Part shown: piece after piece, positions 36,291-44,254 of the stretch
How the letters are laid out: every line of letters starts with the position of its first letter
How positions within the stretch are numbered: the first letter of the stretch is position 1
Notes under the pieces: generated by a model
Seen by the model: the letters and a program-made list of their open reading frames with translations, nothing else
Told to the model about the DNA's origin: nothing
The model's database searches: none
Assembly: GCF_003479605.1 (NCBI RefSeq)
Contig: NZ_QUHR01000001.1
Coordinates: forward strand, 1-64,000
DNA length: 64,000 bases
Direction: 5' to 3'
From: Roseburia sp. AF12-17LB
Lineage (GTDB): Bacteria > Bacillota > Clostridia > Lachnospirales > Lachnospiraceae
Program-made: the position numbers and the translations under genes

Positions 36291-37007
36291 ATGACAGATG
36301 TGATTATACTTGCCGGAGGAATCGGCAGCAGATTAAAGTCGGCGATACCAAAACAGTTTATAGAGATAGATGGCTGTCCGATTATTGTACATACGATAAA
36401 AAATTTTCAGGACAATGCAAATATTGATCATATTATAATTGTCTGCCTGGAAAAATGGATAGAGTATACGAAAGAAATTGTAAAGAAATATCATCTTGAT
36501 AAAGTGACGGATGTTGTTCCGGGAGGAGAAACAGGACATATCTCCACCAGAAATGGAGTCTATTTTTTGAAAAACAGATTGTCGGAGGATGACTATGTAA
36601 TTATCCATGATGCGGCCAGACCAATTGTATATCAGGATATTATCGATGATTTGATTGAAAAAGCAAAAGCCAATGGAAATGCCTGCAGTGCTGTCTCCTG
36701 TTACGAAACGGTTGTCCTGACAGAAAACCGGACATCAGGCAAAGAACAGATAGACCGTAACCGGATCGTAAGAGTTCAGACACCGCAATGCTACAACTAC
36801 GGACTGATAAAATCACTCTACGAAAAAGCAGACAAGGATAATCGGGAAGACTTTGTTTATGCCAATATTCTTGCGATGAACTATGGCGTAGAGATTTATT
36901 TTTCCAAAGGAACAAATAACAATATTAAAATTACAACCAAGGATGATATCGCATTGTTCCGTGCACTGCTTTATTATATCAACAATGCCGAAGGTGAGGA
37001 GAATTAA
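36291..37007 (+). CDS. IspD/TarI-like cytidylyltransferase
   Basis: A 238-residue nucleotidyltransferase of the IspD/TarI family, which couples CTP to a polyol phosphate (methylerythritol 4-phosphate in IspD, ribitol 5-phosphate in TarI). Motifs are the CTP loop LAGGIGSRLKSAIPKQF (7-23), PGGETGHIST, VIIHDAARPIV and RNRIVRVQTPQCYNYGLI. ATG 36291 has GGAGGG just upstream. The location, after TagF-like genes and before an SDR and a DXS-like gene, argues for a glycan-precursor role instead of housekeeping isoprenoid synthesis. The exact substrate is unknown. Confidence 0.82.
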   Translation: MTDVIILAGGIGSRLKSAIPKQFIEIDGCPIIVHTIKNFQDNANIDHIIIVCLEKWIEYTKEIVKKYHLDKVTDVVPGGETGHISTRNGVYFLKNRLSEDDYVIIHDAARPIVYQDIIDDLIEKAKANGNACSAVSCYETVVLTENRTSGKEQIDRNRIVRVQTPQCYNYGLIKSLYEKADKDNREDFVYANILAMNYGVEIYFSKGTNNNIKITTKDDIALFRALLYYINNAEGEEN

Positions 37008-38054
37008 ATGGTATTAAGTTTACTGGAAGAACAGGAGTATAAAAGATACATAGAGGCATTTGATTTTTCAAAATATGTAAGAGATAAAACATTTCTAATA
37101 ACTGGAAGTGGCGGAATGACGGGACAGGCAATGATAAAGTGGATTTTATATCTGAATAGTAAATTTCAGACAAATGCAAAAATATTTGCTTCAACCCGTA
37201 ATCCAAAACACATCCCGGACTATATTGATGGTTCGGAAAACCTTGTAATGTGTGAGTTTGGAAAAGAAGAAGAAACTATTGGAGACGAGAAGGTTGATTA
37301 TATCATCCATGCGGCTTCGCCGACAGAGAGAGATTTTTTTCTAAAATACCCGGTTGAGACCTATAAGGTTATTGTGGATGGAACAGCACATATGCTGGAA
37401 CTGTGTGAGAAGAAGAAAGCGTCCTTTATACTGCTTTCGTCAGTAGAAGTGTATGGTGCATACAACAGTAAGGAAGCAATTGATGAAAAAAAGGTCGGAG
37501 CGGTTGACAGCCTGAATATTCGAAGTGGTTATCCTCTGGGGAAAAAAGGAGCAGAATTTTTAACCTATTCTTATTGCAAAGAATATGGCTGCAATGCGAA
37601 AATTGTCAGAATTTCTGCAATTCAGGGACTTTACCAGCCATACAATGAACTGCGCATCTATAATGAAATAACAAGATGCATCATGGAAAATAAAAATCTG
37701 ATTATGAAGTCTGATGGAAAAAGCAAGAAGAGTATTATTTATACCTTGGATGCGGTTTCCGGAATTTTTAAAACCTTGTTTGAAGGTGAAAAGGGAGAGG
37801 TCTATAATCTAACCAACCCGGATACCTTTTTAACAGTAAATGAATTTGCGGAAAAGATATTTGGAAAATTTAATGACAAAGTGCATATAGAATTTGACAT
37901 AGGCTCAGAGAGTGAAACAGGATATCTGCCGCATTTGGAAATTCTTCAGGATACAGAGAAAATATTAAAACTGGGATGGAAACCGATTACAGACTTGTAC
38001 AGGATTTATGAAATCGACCTGAAGAGATGGAATTTTTCCTGGGGAGAAAAGTAA
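37008..38054 (+). CDS. NAD-dependent epimerase/dehydratase (extended SDR)
   Basis: A 348-residue extended short-chain dehydrogenase. The Rossmann nucleotide motif is LITGSGGMTGQAM (about 27-39; GxxGxxG). The catalytic elements are SSVEVYG followed by YPLGKKG (YxxxK), as in sugar-nucleotide epimerases and 4,6-dehydratases. It begins directly after the stop of the cytidylyltransferase gene, so the two are tightly coupled. Its substrate may be the CDP-activated product of that enzyme, or an intermediate made by the DXS-like enzyme. Which redox step it performs cannot be told from the sequence. Confidence 0.82.
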   Translation: MVLSLLEEQEYKRYIEAFDFSKYVRDKTFLITGSGGMTGQAMIKWILYLNSKFQTNAKIFASTRNPKHIPDYIDGSENLVMCEFGKEEETIGDEKVDYIIHAASPTERDFFLKYPVETYKVIVDGTAHMLELCEKKKASFILLSSVEVYGAYNSKEAIDEKKVGAVDSLNIRSGYPLGKKGAEFLTYSYCKEYGCNAKIVRISAIQGLYQPYNELRIYNEITRCIMENKNLIMKSDGKSKKSIIYTLDAVSGIFKTLFEGEKGEVYNLTNPDTFLTVNEFAEKIFGKFNDKVHIEFDIGSESETGYLPHLEILQDTEKILKLGWKPITDLYRIYEIDLKRWNFSWGEK

Positions 38055-38069
38055 AGAAAGGATTTGCCT

Positions 38070-39818
38070 GTGTATATTGAAAAGATAAATACTCCGGAAG
38101 ATATAAAAAAATATAACATAAATGAATTAGAAGTATTGGCACAAGAATTAAGAGAAGCAATCATAAATAAGGTGAGTGATTGCGGCGGACATCTTGCTTC
38201 CAACCTTGGCATTGTAGAGCTGACCATAGCCCTTCATTATGTTTTTGATGCACCAAAGGATAAGTTTGTGTTTGATGTTTCCCATCAGACCTACTGCCAT
38301 AAAATGCTTACCGGAAGAAAAGCCGCTTTTATTAAAAAAGAAAATTATAAAGATGTCACAGGATTCAGTAATCCAAAAGAAAGCGAGTATGATTTATTTG
38401 CCCTTGGACATACTTCTACTTCCGTTAGTCTTGCGTGTGGACTGGCAAAAGCAAGAGATTTAAAACACGATTCGGAAAATGTGATTGCCGTTATAGGAGA
38501 TGCTTCATTGGATGGCGGAGAAGCATTTGAAGCACTTAATTGTGCAGCGGAAATCAACAGTAACCTGATTGTGGTAATTAATGATAATGAAATGTCTATT
38601 CCGGAAAACCACGGAGCGTTGGGACGGCACTTAAAACAGTTGAAAGAATCCGCTGGAAAGCAGAAAGATAATTTCTTTAAAGCCTTGGGATTTGAATATC
38701 ATCTGATTGAAAACGGAAATGACCTGGAATCCGTTATAAAAGAATTGGAAAGCGTAAAAGACACCAAAGTTCCTGTGGTTGTCCACGTTTGCACCCAAAA
38801 GGGAAAAGGCTATAAGCCGGCGGAAGAAAATAGTGAAAACTGGCATTGGGCAAGACCTTTTGACAAAGAGACCGGAAAAAATAAGAATGCCGGAATAGGC
38901 GAAAACTATGGAAATATTGTCGGAGAACATTTACTGAACAGAATCCAAAACGATCCGGAAGTTGCAGTAATAGCAGCATCCACTCCCATATGTATTGGCT
39001 TTGATAAAACAAGAAGAGAACTTGCGGGAAAACAATATATCGATGTAGGAATTGCAGAGCAGAATGCGGTTACAATGGCGGTGGGAATGGCAAAAAGAGG
39101 CTGTAAACCGGTATTTGCAACGAATGGTACTTTTATCCAAAGAGCATATGACCAGATTGAACAGGAAATGTGTATCAATCAGATACCGGCAACGATGATT
39201 GTAACCCATGCGTCTGTTTTCGGACACCACAATGACACACATATTGGAATTTTGGATATTCCATTACTTGCCAATATTCCGAATTTAACTTATTTGGCAC
39301 CTGTGAATAAGGAAGAATATCTTGCTATGCTGGATTGGAGCATCGACCAGAAGGAGAAGCCGGTAGCCATAAGAGTGCCATGGACCGGAGTTAAGCACAG
39401 CGATTATGATGTGGCAGAAGAGTATGATAAAGTGTCCTATATGGTTATGCAAAAAGGGCAGGATGTATGTATCCTTGCACTTGGCGGATTTTATGAGCTG
39501 GGTGTTAAGACGGCGGCATTGATAAAAGAAACAAAGAATATACAGCCGACAATTATAAATCCAAGATTTATTACAGGCCTGGATGAGAACAGACTTGACT
39601 GGGTACTTGAGAATCACAAGATTGTTGTAACCATAGAAGATGGAATACTAAGCGGTGGTTTCGGTTCAAAAATTGCGCAGTATTATTCGGACAAAGATAT
39701 TAAGGTTTATAATTTTGGATTTTCCATGGATATACCAAGGACATATGAGCCGGCTGAACTCATGGCTGAAAATTCGTTGACGGAAGAAAAAATCGTTGAA
39801 AAAATATTTCACCGGTAG
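38070..39818 (+). CDS. 1-deoxy-D-xylulose-5-phosphate synthase-like enzyme
   Basis: A 582-residue thiamine-diphosphate enzyme with full DXS layout. The first half has HLASNLG (41-47), FDVSHQTYCHKMLTGR (68-83), GHTSTSVSLACGLA, IGDASLDGGEAFEALN (a GDA in place of GDG at 143-145) and NDNEMSIPEN (171-180). The second has IAEQNAV with catalytic Glu330, QRAYDQ (Arg358) and THIG (His391). DXS condenses pyruvate and glyceraldehyde 3-phosphate. Several DXS-invariant positions differ (GDG changed, WHWARPFD for FHxxxPFD), so donor or acceptor may differ. GTG 38070 has AAAGGA 7 bases upstream. Last gene of the glycan operon, so probably a paralogue dedicated to glycan precursors. Confidence 0.78.
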   Translation: MYIEKINTPEDIKKYNINELEVLAQELREAIINKVSDCGGHLASNLGIVELTIALHYVFDAPKDKFVFDVSHQTYCHKMLTGRKAAFIKKENYKDVTGFSNPKESEYDLFALGHTSTSVSLACGLAKARDLKHDSENVIAVIGDASLDGGEAFEALNCAAEINSNLIVVINDNEMSIPENHGALGRHLKQLKESAGKQKDNFFKALGFEYHLIENGNDLESVIKELESVKDTKVPVVVHVCTQKGKGYKPAEENSENWHWARPFDKETGKNKNAGIGENYGNIVGEHLLNRIQNDPEVAVIAASTPICIGFDKTRRELAGKQYIDVGIAEQNAVTMAVGMAKRGCKPVFATNGTFIQRAYDQIEQEMCINQIPATMIVTHASVFGHHNDTHIGILDIPLLANIPNLTYLAPVNKEEYLAMLDWSIDQKEKPVAIRVPWTGVKHSDYDVAEEYDKVSYMVMQKGQDVCILALGGFYELGVKTAALIKETKNIQPTIINPRFITGLDENRLDWVLENHKIVVTIEDGILSGGFGSKIAQYYSDKDIKVYNFGFSMDIPRTYEPAELMAENSLTEEKIVEKIFHR

Positions 39819-39845
39819 ATTCATTGGAAGGCATATCATAAAATG

Positions 39846-39876
39846 CAGCTCCTGTGTAACGCAGGAGCTGTTTTTT
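39846..39876 (+). terminator. Intrinsic terminator of glycan operon
   Basis: CAGCTCCTG (39846-39854) pairs with CAGGAGCTG (39862-39870), followed by six T. The stop codon of the convergent Rpn remnant lies at once after it. Confidence 0.9.
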
Positions 39877-39877
39877 A

Positions 39878-40264
39878 TCACTTCTGATTATTTAATTGAT
39901 TTACTTCTTCTATCGATTCTATCGAAAGATTGCAAAGTTTTGCGATTTCCTTTGCATCAAACTTTCCTGTTTTTAAAAGACGAAGGGCAGTATCGGTAGA
40001 AGCTTGCTTTAATCCCTGCTCAACACCGGCGTCAAATTCGGCTTTTCTCAGTTTTTTCTCTTCTTCAACTTTATCATATTCAAAAATACTCATAGCAATT
40101 ACCTCCGCCTGATTCTTCCTAAGAAAATCTGCCAGAATATTTTCCTGAATGCATTCGGTGACAGCCTTTTGCACGGCATCATCCAAAGGCATCTGTTCTG
40201 CAAAGGAACGAACCTTTGCAACATAGAAAGTGCCATATAGATTGTATAATATATGCTTTTTCAC
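39878..40264 (-). pseudogene. Truncated Rpn-family nuclease remnant
   Basis: The minus-strand frame encodes only the C-terminal half of an Rpn-family protein. From YVAKVRSFAEQ (about 40228 leftwards) it aligns with residues about 178-275 of the intact protein at 2221-3084, sharing AVTECI.ENILADFL.KN.AEV.AMSIFEYDKVEEEKKLRKAEF.AGVEQG in most positions. The nuclease domain with its catalytic Asp/Glu is absent. The first dozen residues before the match are not homologous. No ribosome site is evident. It is a decayed duplicate or remnant of a mobile-type gene and marks the edge of the glycan island. Confidence 0.85.
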
Positions 40265-40285
40265 ATTTTAACATAGCAAAAAGAT

Positions 40286-40314
40286 TTGGACAAGAAGAAA
40301 AAATGTTATATACT
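40286..40314 (+). promoter_or_regulatory. Sigma-A promoter of CgeB-like paralogue D
   Basis: TTGGAC (40286-40291), 17 bases and TATACT (40309-40314) lie 42 bases before the gene at 40357. Confidence 0.65.
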
Positions 40315-40356
40315 AATTATAAATAAAAAGGCAATGAAAATAAAAGGAGCCATCCC

Positions 40357-41571
40357 ATGAATATTTTGGTTTACCGCTGGAATTCCTACAACTACATAGA
40401 CATCATTGCAACATTCCAATCCATGGGACATCAGGTGGATGTAATTGAGCAGGAACTGGAAAGCTATGATGAGGATGAAGTGTTTGCGGCACGTTTGCAT
40501 GGTATCTTGCAGCAGAAAAACTATGACTTTGTTTTTACGGTGAATTATTTTGCAGTGATTTCCGGAGTATGCCAGCAGATGGGGATAAAGTATGTATCCT
40601 GGAGTTGTGACAGCCCGCTGCTTAGCATGTATCACAAGAATGTATTCTTGGACTGCAATTATTTCTTTCTCTTTGATAAGACCAATTATCTGGAATTCAA
40701 GGGAATGGGCGTAAAACATATCTGGCATCTGCCGCTGGCAGTGGATACGAACCGGCTGGATGAGCTATTTGCACAGGATACTATGGATAAAATGCAGTTA
40801 GCAGAAACAGATAGTGGGAATGCCTCAAAACATTCGGTGCGGGATTTTGCAGGCGGGATTTCTTTTGTAGGAAATTTATATGAGAAGAACAGCTATGATG
40901 AACTGGAAACAAGGTTCCCGGAATATTTGCGGGGTTATTTTGATGCTGTCATGGAGGCACAGCTTAATATCAGCGGCGGCAATATAATCGAACCGATGTT
41001 GACTGCGGATATCTTAGAGCGTGTATCGGAATATTTTGAACTGAAGAAATCGAAGGATTCTTTTTCTGATCTGGGGCTGGTATTTGCAACAACGGTGCTT
41101 GGGTTTAAAACTGCTTCTTTGCAGAGACAGCGTGCATTGCTGGCACTGGCGGCTAAATTCCCGGTAAACCTTTATACAAATACAGGCGGAGATACTTTGC
41201 TTCGGGTAAAGAATTGCGGCTCAGTAGATTATTGGTCGGAGATGCCGAAGGTATTTCGCTATTCAAAGATTAATCTTAATTTTACAATACCAAATATCAA
41301 GAGCGGTCTGCCGCTGCGGATATTTGATGTGCTTGGTGCAGGTGGTTTTCTGATGACAAATTACCAGGCGGAACTGCCGGACTATTTTGAAATCGGAAAA
41401 GATTTGGCTTGCTTTGAATCCGAAGCAGAACTGGTAGAGAAGTGCAGCTACTATCTTACCCATGAGGAAGAACGGCAGCAGATAGCAAAGAACGGTTATG
41501 AGAAAGTGAAGAACTGCTGCAGCTATCGGAAACGTCTGAAGTTTATGTTGGAAAAGATTGGGGAGGAGTAG
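40357..41571 (+). CDS. CgeB-like (DUF3880) glycosyltransferase, paralogue D
   Basis: A 404-residue paralogue of the CgeB-like proteins at 22553, 23736 and 28364. First domain: MNILVYRWNSYNYID, YDFVFTVNYFAVISG and WSCDSPLLSMY. Second domain: GISFVGNLYE, SKINLNFTIPNIKSGLPLRIFDVLGAGGFLMTNYQAELPDYF and HEEERQQIAKNGYEKV. AAAGGAGCC precedes ATG. It has its own promoter and is separated from the main operon by a terminator and a broken Rpn gene, suggesting it was split off or inserted separately. Acceptor unknown; the paralogue set suggests a related glycan. Confidence 0.75.
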   Translation: MNILVYRWNSYNYIDIIATFQSMGHQVDVIEQELESYDEDEVFAARLHGILQQKNYDFVFTVNYFAVISGVCQQMGIKYVSWSCDSPLLSMYHKNVFLDCNYFFLFDKTNYLEFKGMGVKHIWHLPLAVDTNRLDELFAQDTMDKMQLAETDSGNASKHSVRDFAGGISFVGNLYEKNSYDELETRFPEYLRGYFDAVMEAQLNISGGNIIEPMLTADILERVSEYFELKKSKDSFSDLGLVFATTVLGFKTASLQRQRALLALAAKFPVNLYTNTGGDTLLRVKNCGSVDYWSEMPKVFRYSKINLNFTIPNIKSGLPLRIFDVLGAGGFLMTNYQAELPDYFEIGKDLACFESEAELVEKCSYYLTHEEERQQIAKNGYEKVKNCCSYRKRLKFMLEKIGEE

Positions 41572-41629
41572 AAGATAGTGGATTTATAAAAAAATTAGAG
41601 ACGCTTTACAGTGTTTTTAGAAACTTGTA

Positions 41630-41659
41630 TTGTATATGCTTCGACGGTTATGTTACAAT
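41630..41659 (+). promoter_or_regulatory. Putative sigma-A promoter before DUF4160-DUF2442 pair
   Basis: TTGTAT (41630-41635), 18 bases and TACAAT (41654-41659). It would give an unusually long leader of about 175 bases for the next gene. Nothing else is recognisable in 41572-41809. Confidence 0.35.
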
Positions 41660-41809
41660 AGCTACGAAACATATTTTTTCATAATTTTGGCAATATGCAA
41701 AAAGGAATCCGTATAATGCCTCATTTCATAGAATCAATGAACACATCTTATATTTCTTGAAAAATTCATGCTTTAAACTCACAGAAAAAGCAGGATTTTT
41801 TTAGAAAAC

Positions 41810-41833
41810 TCCTGTGAAAAATTGCATAGGAGG
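41810..41833 (+). promoter_or_regulatory. Hairpin covering the ribosome binding site of the DUF4160 gene
   Basis: CTCCTGTG (41810-41817) can pair with CATAGGAG (41825-41832) in an 8-bp stem (one G-U) with a 7-base loop. The right arm contains most of the ribosome site AGGAGG (41828-41833). Translation may therefore be limited unless the hairpin opens. Confidence 0.5.
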
Positions 41834-41842
41834 AAGAATGAA

Positions 41843-42106
41843 ATGCCCGCATTATCAATGTTTTATGGAATTATTGTACGCATGCAGAGTGAAAAAGGTG
41901 GAAAACATAGTAAACCACATATTCATGCGTTGCATGGAGAAGAGGAAATTGTAGTTTCGCTGAATGGAGAAGTATTGGAAGGCAAGTTCCCTAATCGGCA
42001 GTTAAAAATGCTATTGGCATGGATGACAATCCATGAAGATGAATTATATGCCAATTGGAAAATGCTAAGTGAGGGAGAAGGCTATTTCCGGATAGCTCCA
42101 TTAAAA
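41843..42106 (+). CDS. DUF4160 protein (putative toxin-antitoxin-type pair member)
   Basis: An 88-residue DUF4160 protein. The family pattern is visible: SMFYGIIVRMQ, then KPHIHALHGEEEIVVSLNGEVLEG, with the conserved HxHA, and a C-terminal helical tail LLAWMTIHEDELYANWKM. DUF4160 genes are very often paired with DUF2442 genes and have been proposed as toxin-antitoxin-like modules; no activity is established to my knowledge. ATG 41843 is chosen because AGGAGG lies 9 bases upstream, within a predicted hairpin. The partner gene follows after 29 bases. Confidence 0.82.
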
Positions 42107-42135
42107 TAATGGAACAGAACAAGGAGGATATGAAG

Positions 42136-42381
42136 ATGCTTAGACCAACGGCTACAAGCGTTCGGGCGGAAGAAGGTTATATTCTTGATGTTGAATTTGA
42201 TAATGGAGAAAGAAAACGGTTTGATGTTAAACCATATATAAAAGGTTCGTGGTATGGGAAATTGGAGAACCCGGATTACTTTAGAAGGGTAAGAACAGAT
42301 GGATATACTGTTGTATGGCCGGAAGGTCAGGATATCTGTCCGGATGAATTGTATACACAAAGCACCAGCTTCGCAAAATAA
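42136..42381 (+). CDS. DUF2442 protein (partner of DUF4160)
   Basis: An 81-residue DUF2442 protein, with ILDVEFDNGERKRFDVKPYIKGSWYGKLENPDYFRRVRTDGYTVVWPEGQDICPDELY, typical of the family. ATG 42136 is chosen because AAGGAGGA (42121-42128) is 7 bases upstream; the ATG two codons earlier is too close. It is co-transcribed with the DUF4160 gene. Members of this family sit beside DUF4160 or other small toxins in many genomes, so a DNA- or protein-binding antitoxin role is plausible but unproven. A shared convergent terminator follows. Confidence 0.82.
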   Translation: MLRPTATSVRAEEGYILDVEFDNGERKRFDVKPYIKGSWYGKLENPDYFRRVRTDGYTVVWPEGQDICPDELYTQSTSFAK

Positions 42382-42411
42382 AGAACATAACCTGCCACCG
42401 GCAGCAAAAAA

Positions 42412-42452
42412 ATAAGACCTGATTTTTCCCACATGTAAAAGTCAGGTCTTAT
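42412..42452. terminator. Bidirectional terminator between DUF2442 and FliD-like genes
   Basis: ATAAGACCTGA (42412-42422) pairs with TCAGGTCTTAT (42442-42452), extended inwards by TTTT/AAAA. The outer arm includes the stop codon of the minus-strand FliD-like gene, so it can serve both convergent units. Confidence 0.7.
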
Positions 42453-43750
42453 AAATATTTATCCAACATCAAACCAGAGTACATAGACGTAATATAAGGT
42501 GTGGCAAAATTCTTGCCCGGGTTCTTGTAAGCAACAATTACTTTGTCCACGTACTGCATCGGATTTAAGGAAGCCTGGTTGGCTTTTACGCTTAAAGCAT
42601 TCTTAAAGCGGTTTAATACATGGAAACTCTCGGTGGCATCATCCGATTCGACAGCGTCCGCCAGTAAATCCCGGTCAACGGAAATAGTAGAATCAGAATT
42701 TATAATAAGTCCGATGGCTTCAAAATCATTTTTAAAATGCTGTGCAACACCGCTCATATCAGAAAGCAGCTTCTGGCTGGTCGGCTGCGACTCGCGGTAT
42801 TCATTAGCGGTATCCACCATGGAATTATAGGAATCCACCAGTTCCTGAATATTATCGGCAACGGCATCCACATTTGCTTTAAAACCAAGGGTAGCAGGTC
42901 TGCCTTCCGGGCTGACCGCTTTCAGGTGTACTTCAAAAGTATTGTTGATGGTAAACGTATTGGAATAGGAACTGTGTTCCGTACCGTTTAACAGAAAAAC
43001 GGAATTGGAAGCTGCATCCGTAACCTTGTTAATACCAAGCTTATCCATTGCCTGTATGGATTCGTTGGAAGTTCCCGGCAGAATCTGGAACAGAAAATCT
43101 TCGTCATCCTTAAGACCGGTCTGTCTGGAAGTTAAGACCAGGGCACTGTGGCCGGAGTCATCTTCTTTAACATCTGCATGAATGCCAATGCTGGCAGTAT
43201 TGAAAAGCCTTGCCAGCTTATCCTGGACACTCCGGTTGGTATCATCCGGATTTACATTGAACTGGAACTCATAGGAAGCACTGCTGGTATTCAGATCAAA
43301 GGAATAACTGCCTGGTTTAAAAGCAAGCTGGTCATCCTTTAAGTAATTACCGTAGTTTAACTGCGGAGAAGCAAGCTTCTTGATTTCCATCTGAAAGCTG
43401 TTGGTATTCTCGCCGGAATCTCCGTTTCCAATATAATCTGCATCAACAATATCATCCTGATCAGAAACGGCAATTTTTTTCTGAAAAGCCTCTGCAAGAC
43501 TGTCACCGGTAGATAAAGAAGCAATGACATTTTTTAAATCACGGGCATGCTCTTTGATATCGATAGCAAACTTCTGTGCATCAGCAGAATCTTTTATTTT
43601 GTAAAGAGGGGATTCTTTATTGATTTTTACAATATTATTGTAAACAGAGCGCAACTCACTCTTCTTGTGGGAATCATACCGGGAAACGGTAGACTTGCCA
43701 TAAGTTGTAAGATAATAATTATACATATTATCAAGAATAGCAGATGCCAT
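42449..43750 (-). CDS. FliD-like protein (filament-cap C-terminal domain)
   Basis: A 433-residue protein with the central and C-terminal parts of a filament cap protein: FTINNTFEVHLKAVSPEGRPATLGFKANVDAVADNIQELVDSYNSMVDTANEYRESQP resembles the FliD D2/D3-to-D1 transition. The N terminus lacks the SGLASGMDT-type motif of true FliD and starts with a different coiled segment (MASAILDNMYNYYLTTYGKSTVSRYD). Start at 43750 by the AAGGAGGGG site on the minus strand. It stands alone between the DUF pair and the ribosomal block, far from fliD at 15935. It may be an alternative cap or a non-flagellar relative. Confidence 0.7.
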   Translation of the reverse strand: MASAILDNMYNYYLTTYGKSTVSRYDSHKKSELRSVYNNIVKINKESPLYKIKDSADAQKFAIDIKEHARDLKNVIASLSTGDSLAEAFQKKIAVSDQDDIVDADYIGNGDSGENTNSFQMEIKKLASPQLNYGNYLKDDQLAFKPGSYSFDLNTSSASYEFQFNVNPDDTNRSVQDKLARLFNTASIGIHADVKEDDSGHSALVLTSRQTGLKDDEDFLFQILPGTSNESIQAMDKLGINKVTDAASNSVFLLNGTEHSSYSNTFTINNTFEVHLKAVSPEGRPATLGFKANVDAVADNIQELVDSYNSMVDTANEYRESQPTSQKLLSDMSGVAQHFKNDFEAIGLIINSDSTISVDRDLLADAVESDDATESFHVLNRFKNALSVKANQASLNPMQYVDKVIVAYKNPGKNFATPYITSMYSGLMLDKYL

Positions 43751-43949
43751 AAATAACCCCCTCCTTTCTTCCATGAAATGTGCATCTTCCTGATACCGGG
43801 GTATAGTAAAATCCATTTATACATATCTAATATAGCATAAAAATAAGAAAAAGTCATCTACAAGATATACAAAAAATGTTGCAAAAACGCTAGATTTTGT
43901 GGTAATATATGTACTAGATTACAAGTTTACAGAGAATGTGAAAAAAGAG

Positions 43950-43978
43950 TTGACGCTCCATGTGGTTTGTGCTATCAT
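43950..43978 (+). promoter_or_regulatory. Sigma-A promoter of rpmG-secE-nusG
   Basis: TTGACG (43950-43955), 17 bases and TATCAT (43973-43978). The leader contains a small hairpin TATGCCTA-AAAA-TAGGCATA (44007-44026). The rest of the gap 43751-44059 holds no gene. Confidence 0.85.
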
Positions 43979-44059
43979 AGACTAGCTTGGAAGTAAGTCT
44001 TTTTTTTATGCCTAAAAATAGGCATAGAAAACACAAAGAAAGTAATGGAGGTGGAAGTT

Positions 44060-44209
44060 GTGCGCACAAAGATTACATTAGCATGCACAGAATGCAAGCA
44101 GCGTAATTACAACATGACAAAAGACAAGAAAGCTCATCCAGACAGAATGGAGACAAAGAAGTATTGTAGATTCTGCAAGACTCATACATTACACAAAGAA
44201 ACAAAATAA
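44060..44209 (+). CDS. rpmG: 50S ribosomal protein L33
   Basis: A 49-residue protein starting at GTG 44060 with GGAGGTGG just upstream. It is the zinc-ribbon form of L33: two CxxC pairs are visible, ACTEC near the N terminus and YCRFCKTH near the C terminus, with [13 protein letters not shown] between. L33 binds 23S rRNA near the E site in the large subunit. The order rpmG-secE-nusG is the common Firmicutes arrangement, and the strong promoter upstream drives all three. The four-cysteine form is zinc-dependent; no zinc-independent paralogue is in the window. Confidence 0.96.
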   Translation: MRTKITLACTECKQRNYNMTKDKKAHPDRMETKKYCRFCKTHTLHKETK

Positions 44210-44254
44210 TTTGTGAATGCGTGACAATGAGCAAAAAGAAAAGGAAGTGACAAA

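Noticed and set aside
38070-39818. Simple reading as the housekeeping dxs gene
   Set aside because: Changed invariant residues and the position at the end of a glycan operon beside an SDR and TagF-like genes make a dedicated paralogue more likely, though a genome search is needed.
42391-42410. CTGCC-ACC-GGCAG hairpin before the convergent terminator
   Set aside because: It is followed by A-run, not T-run, on the plus strand, and has only 5 bp; the larger hairpin at 42412-42452 explains the termination.
43979-44007. AGACTAGCTT...AAGTAAGTCT followed by eight T, like a terminator before rpmG
   Set aside because: The left arm begins right after the -10 box at 43973-43978, so part of the stem would not be transcribed from that promoter.
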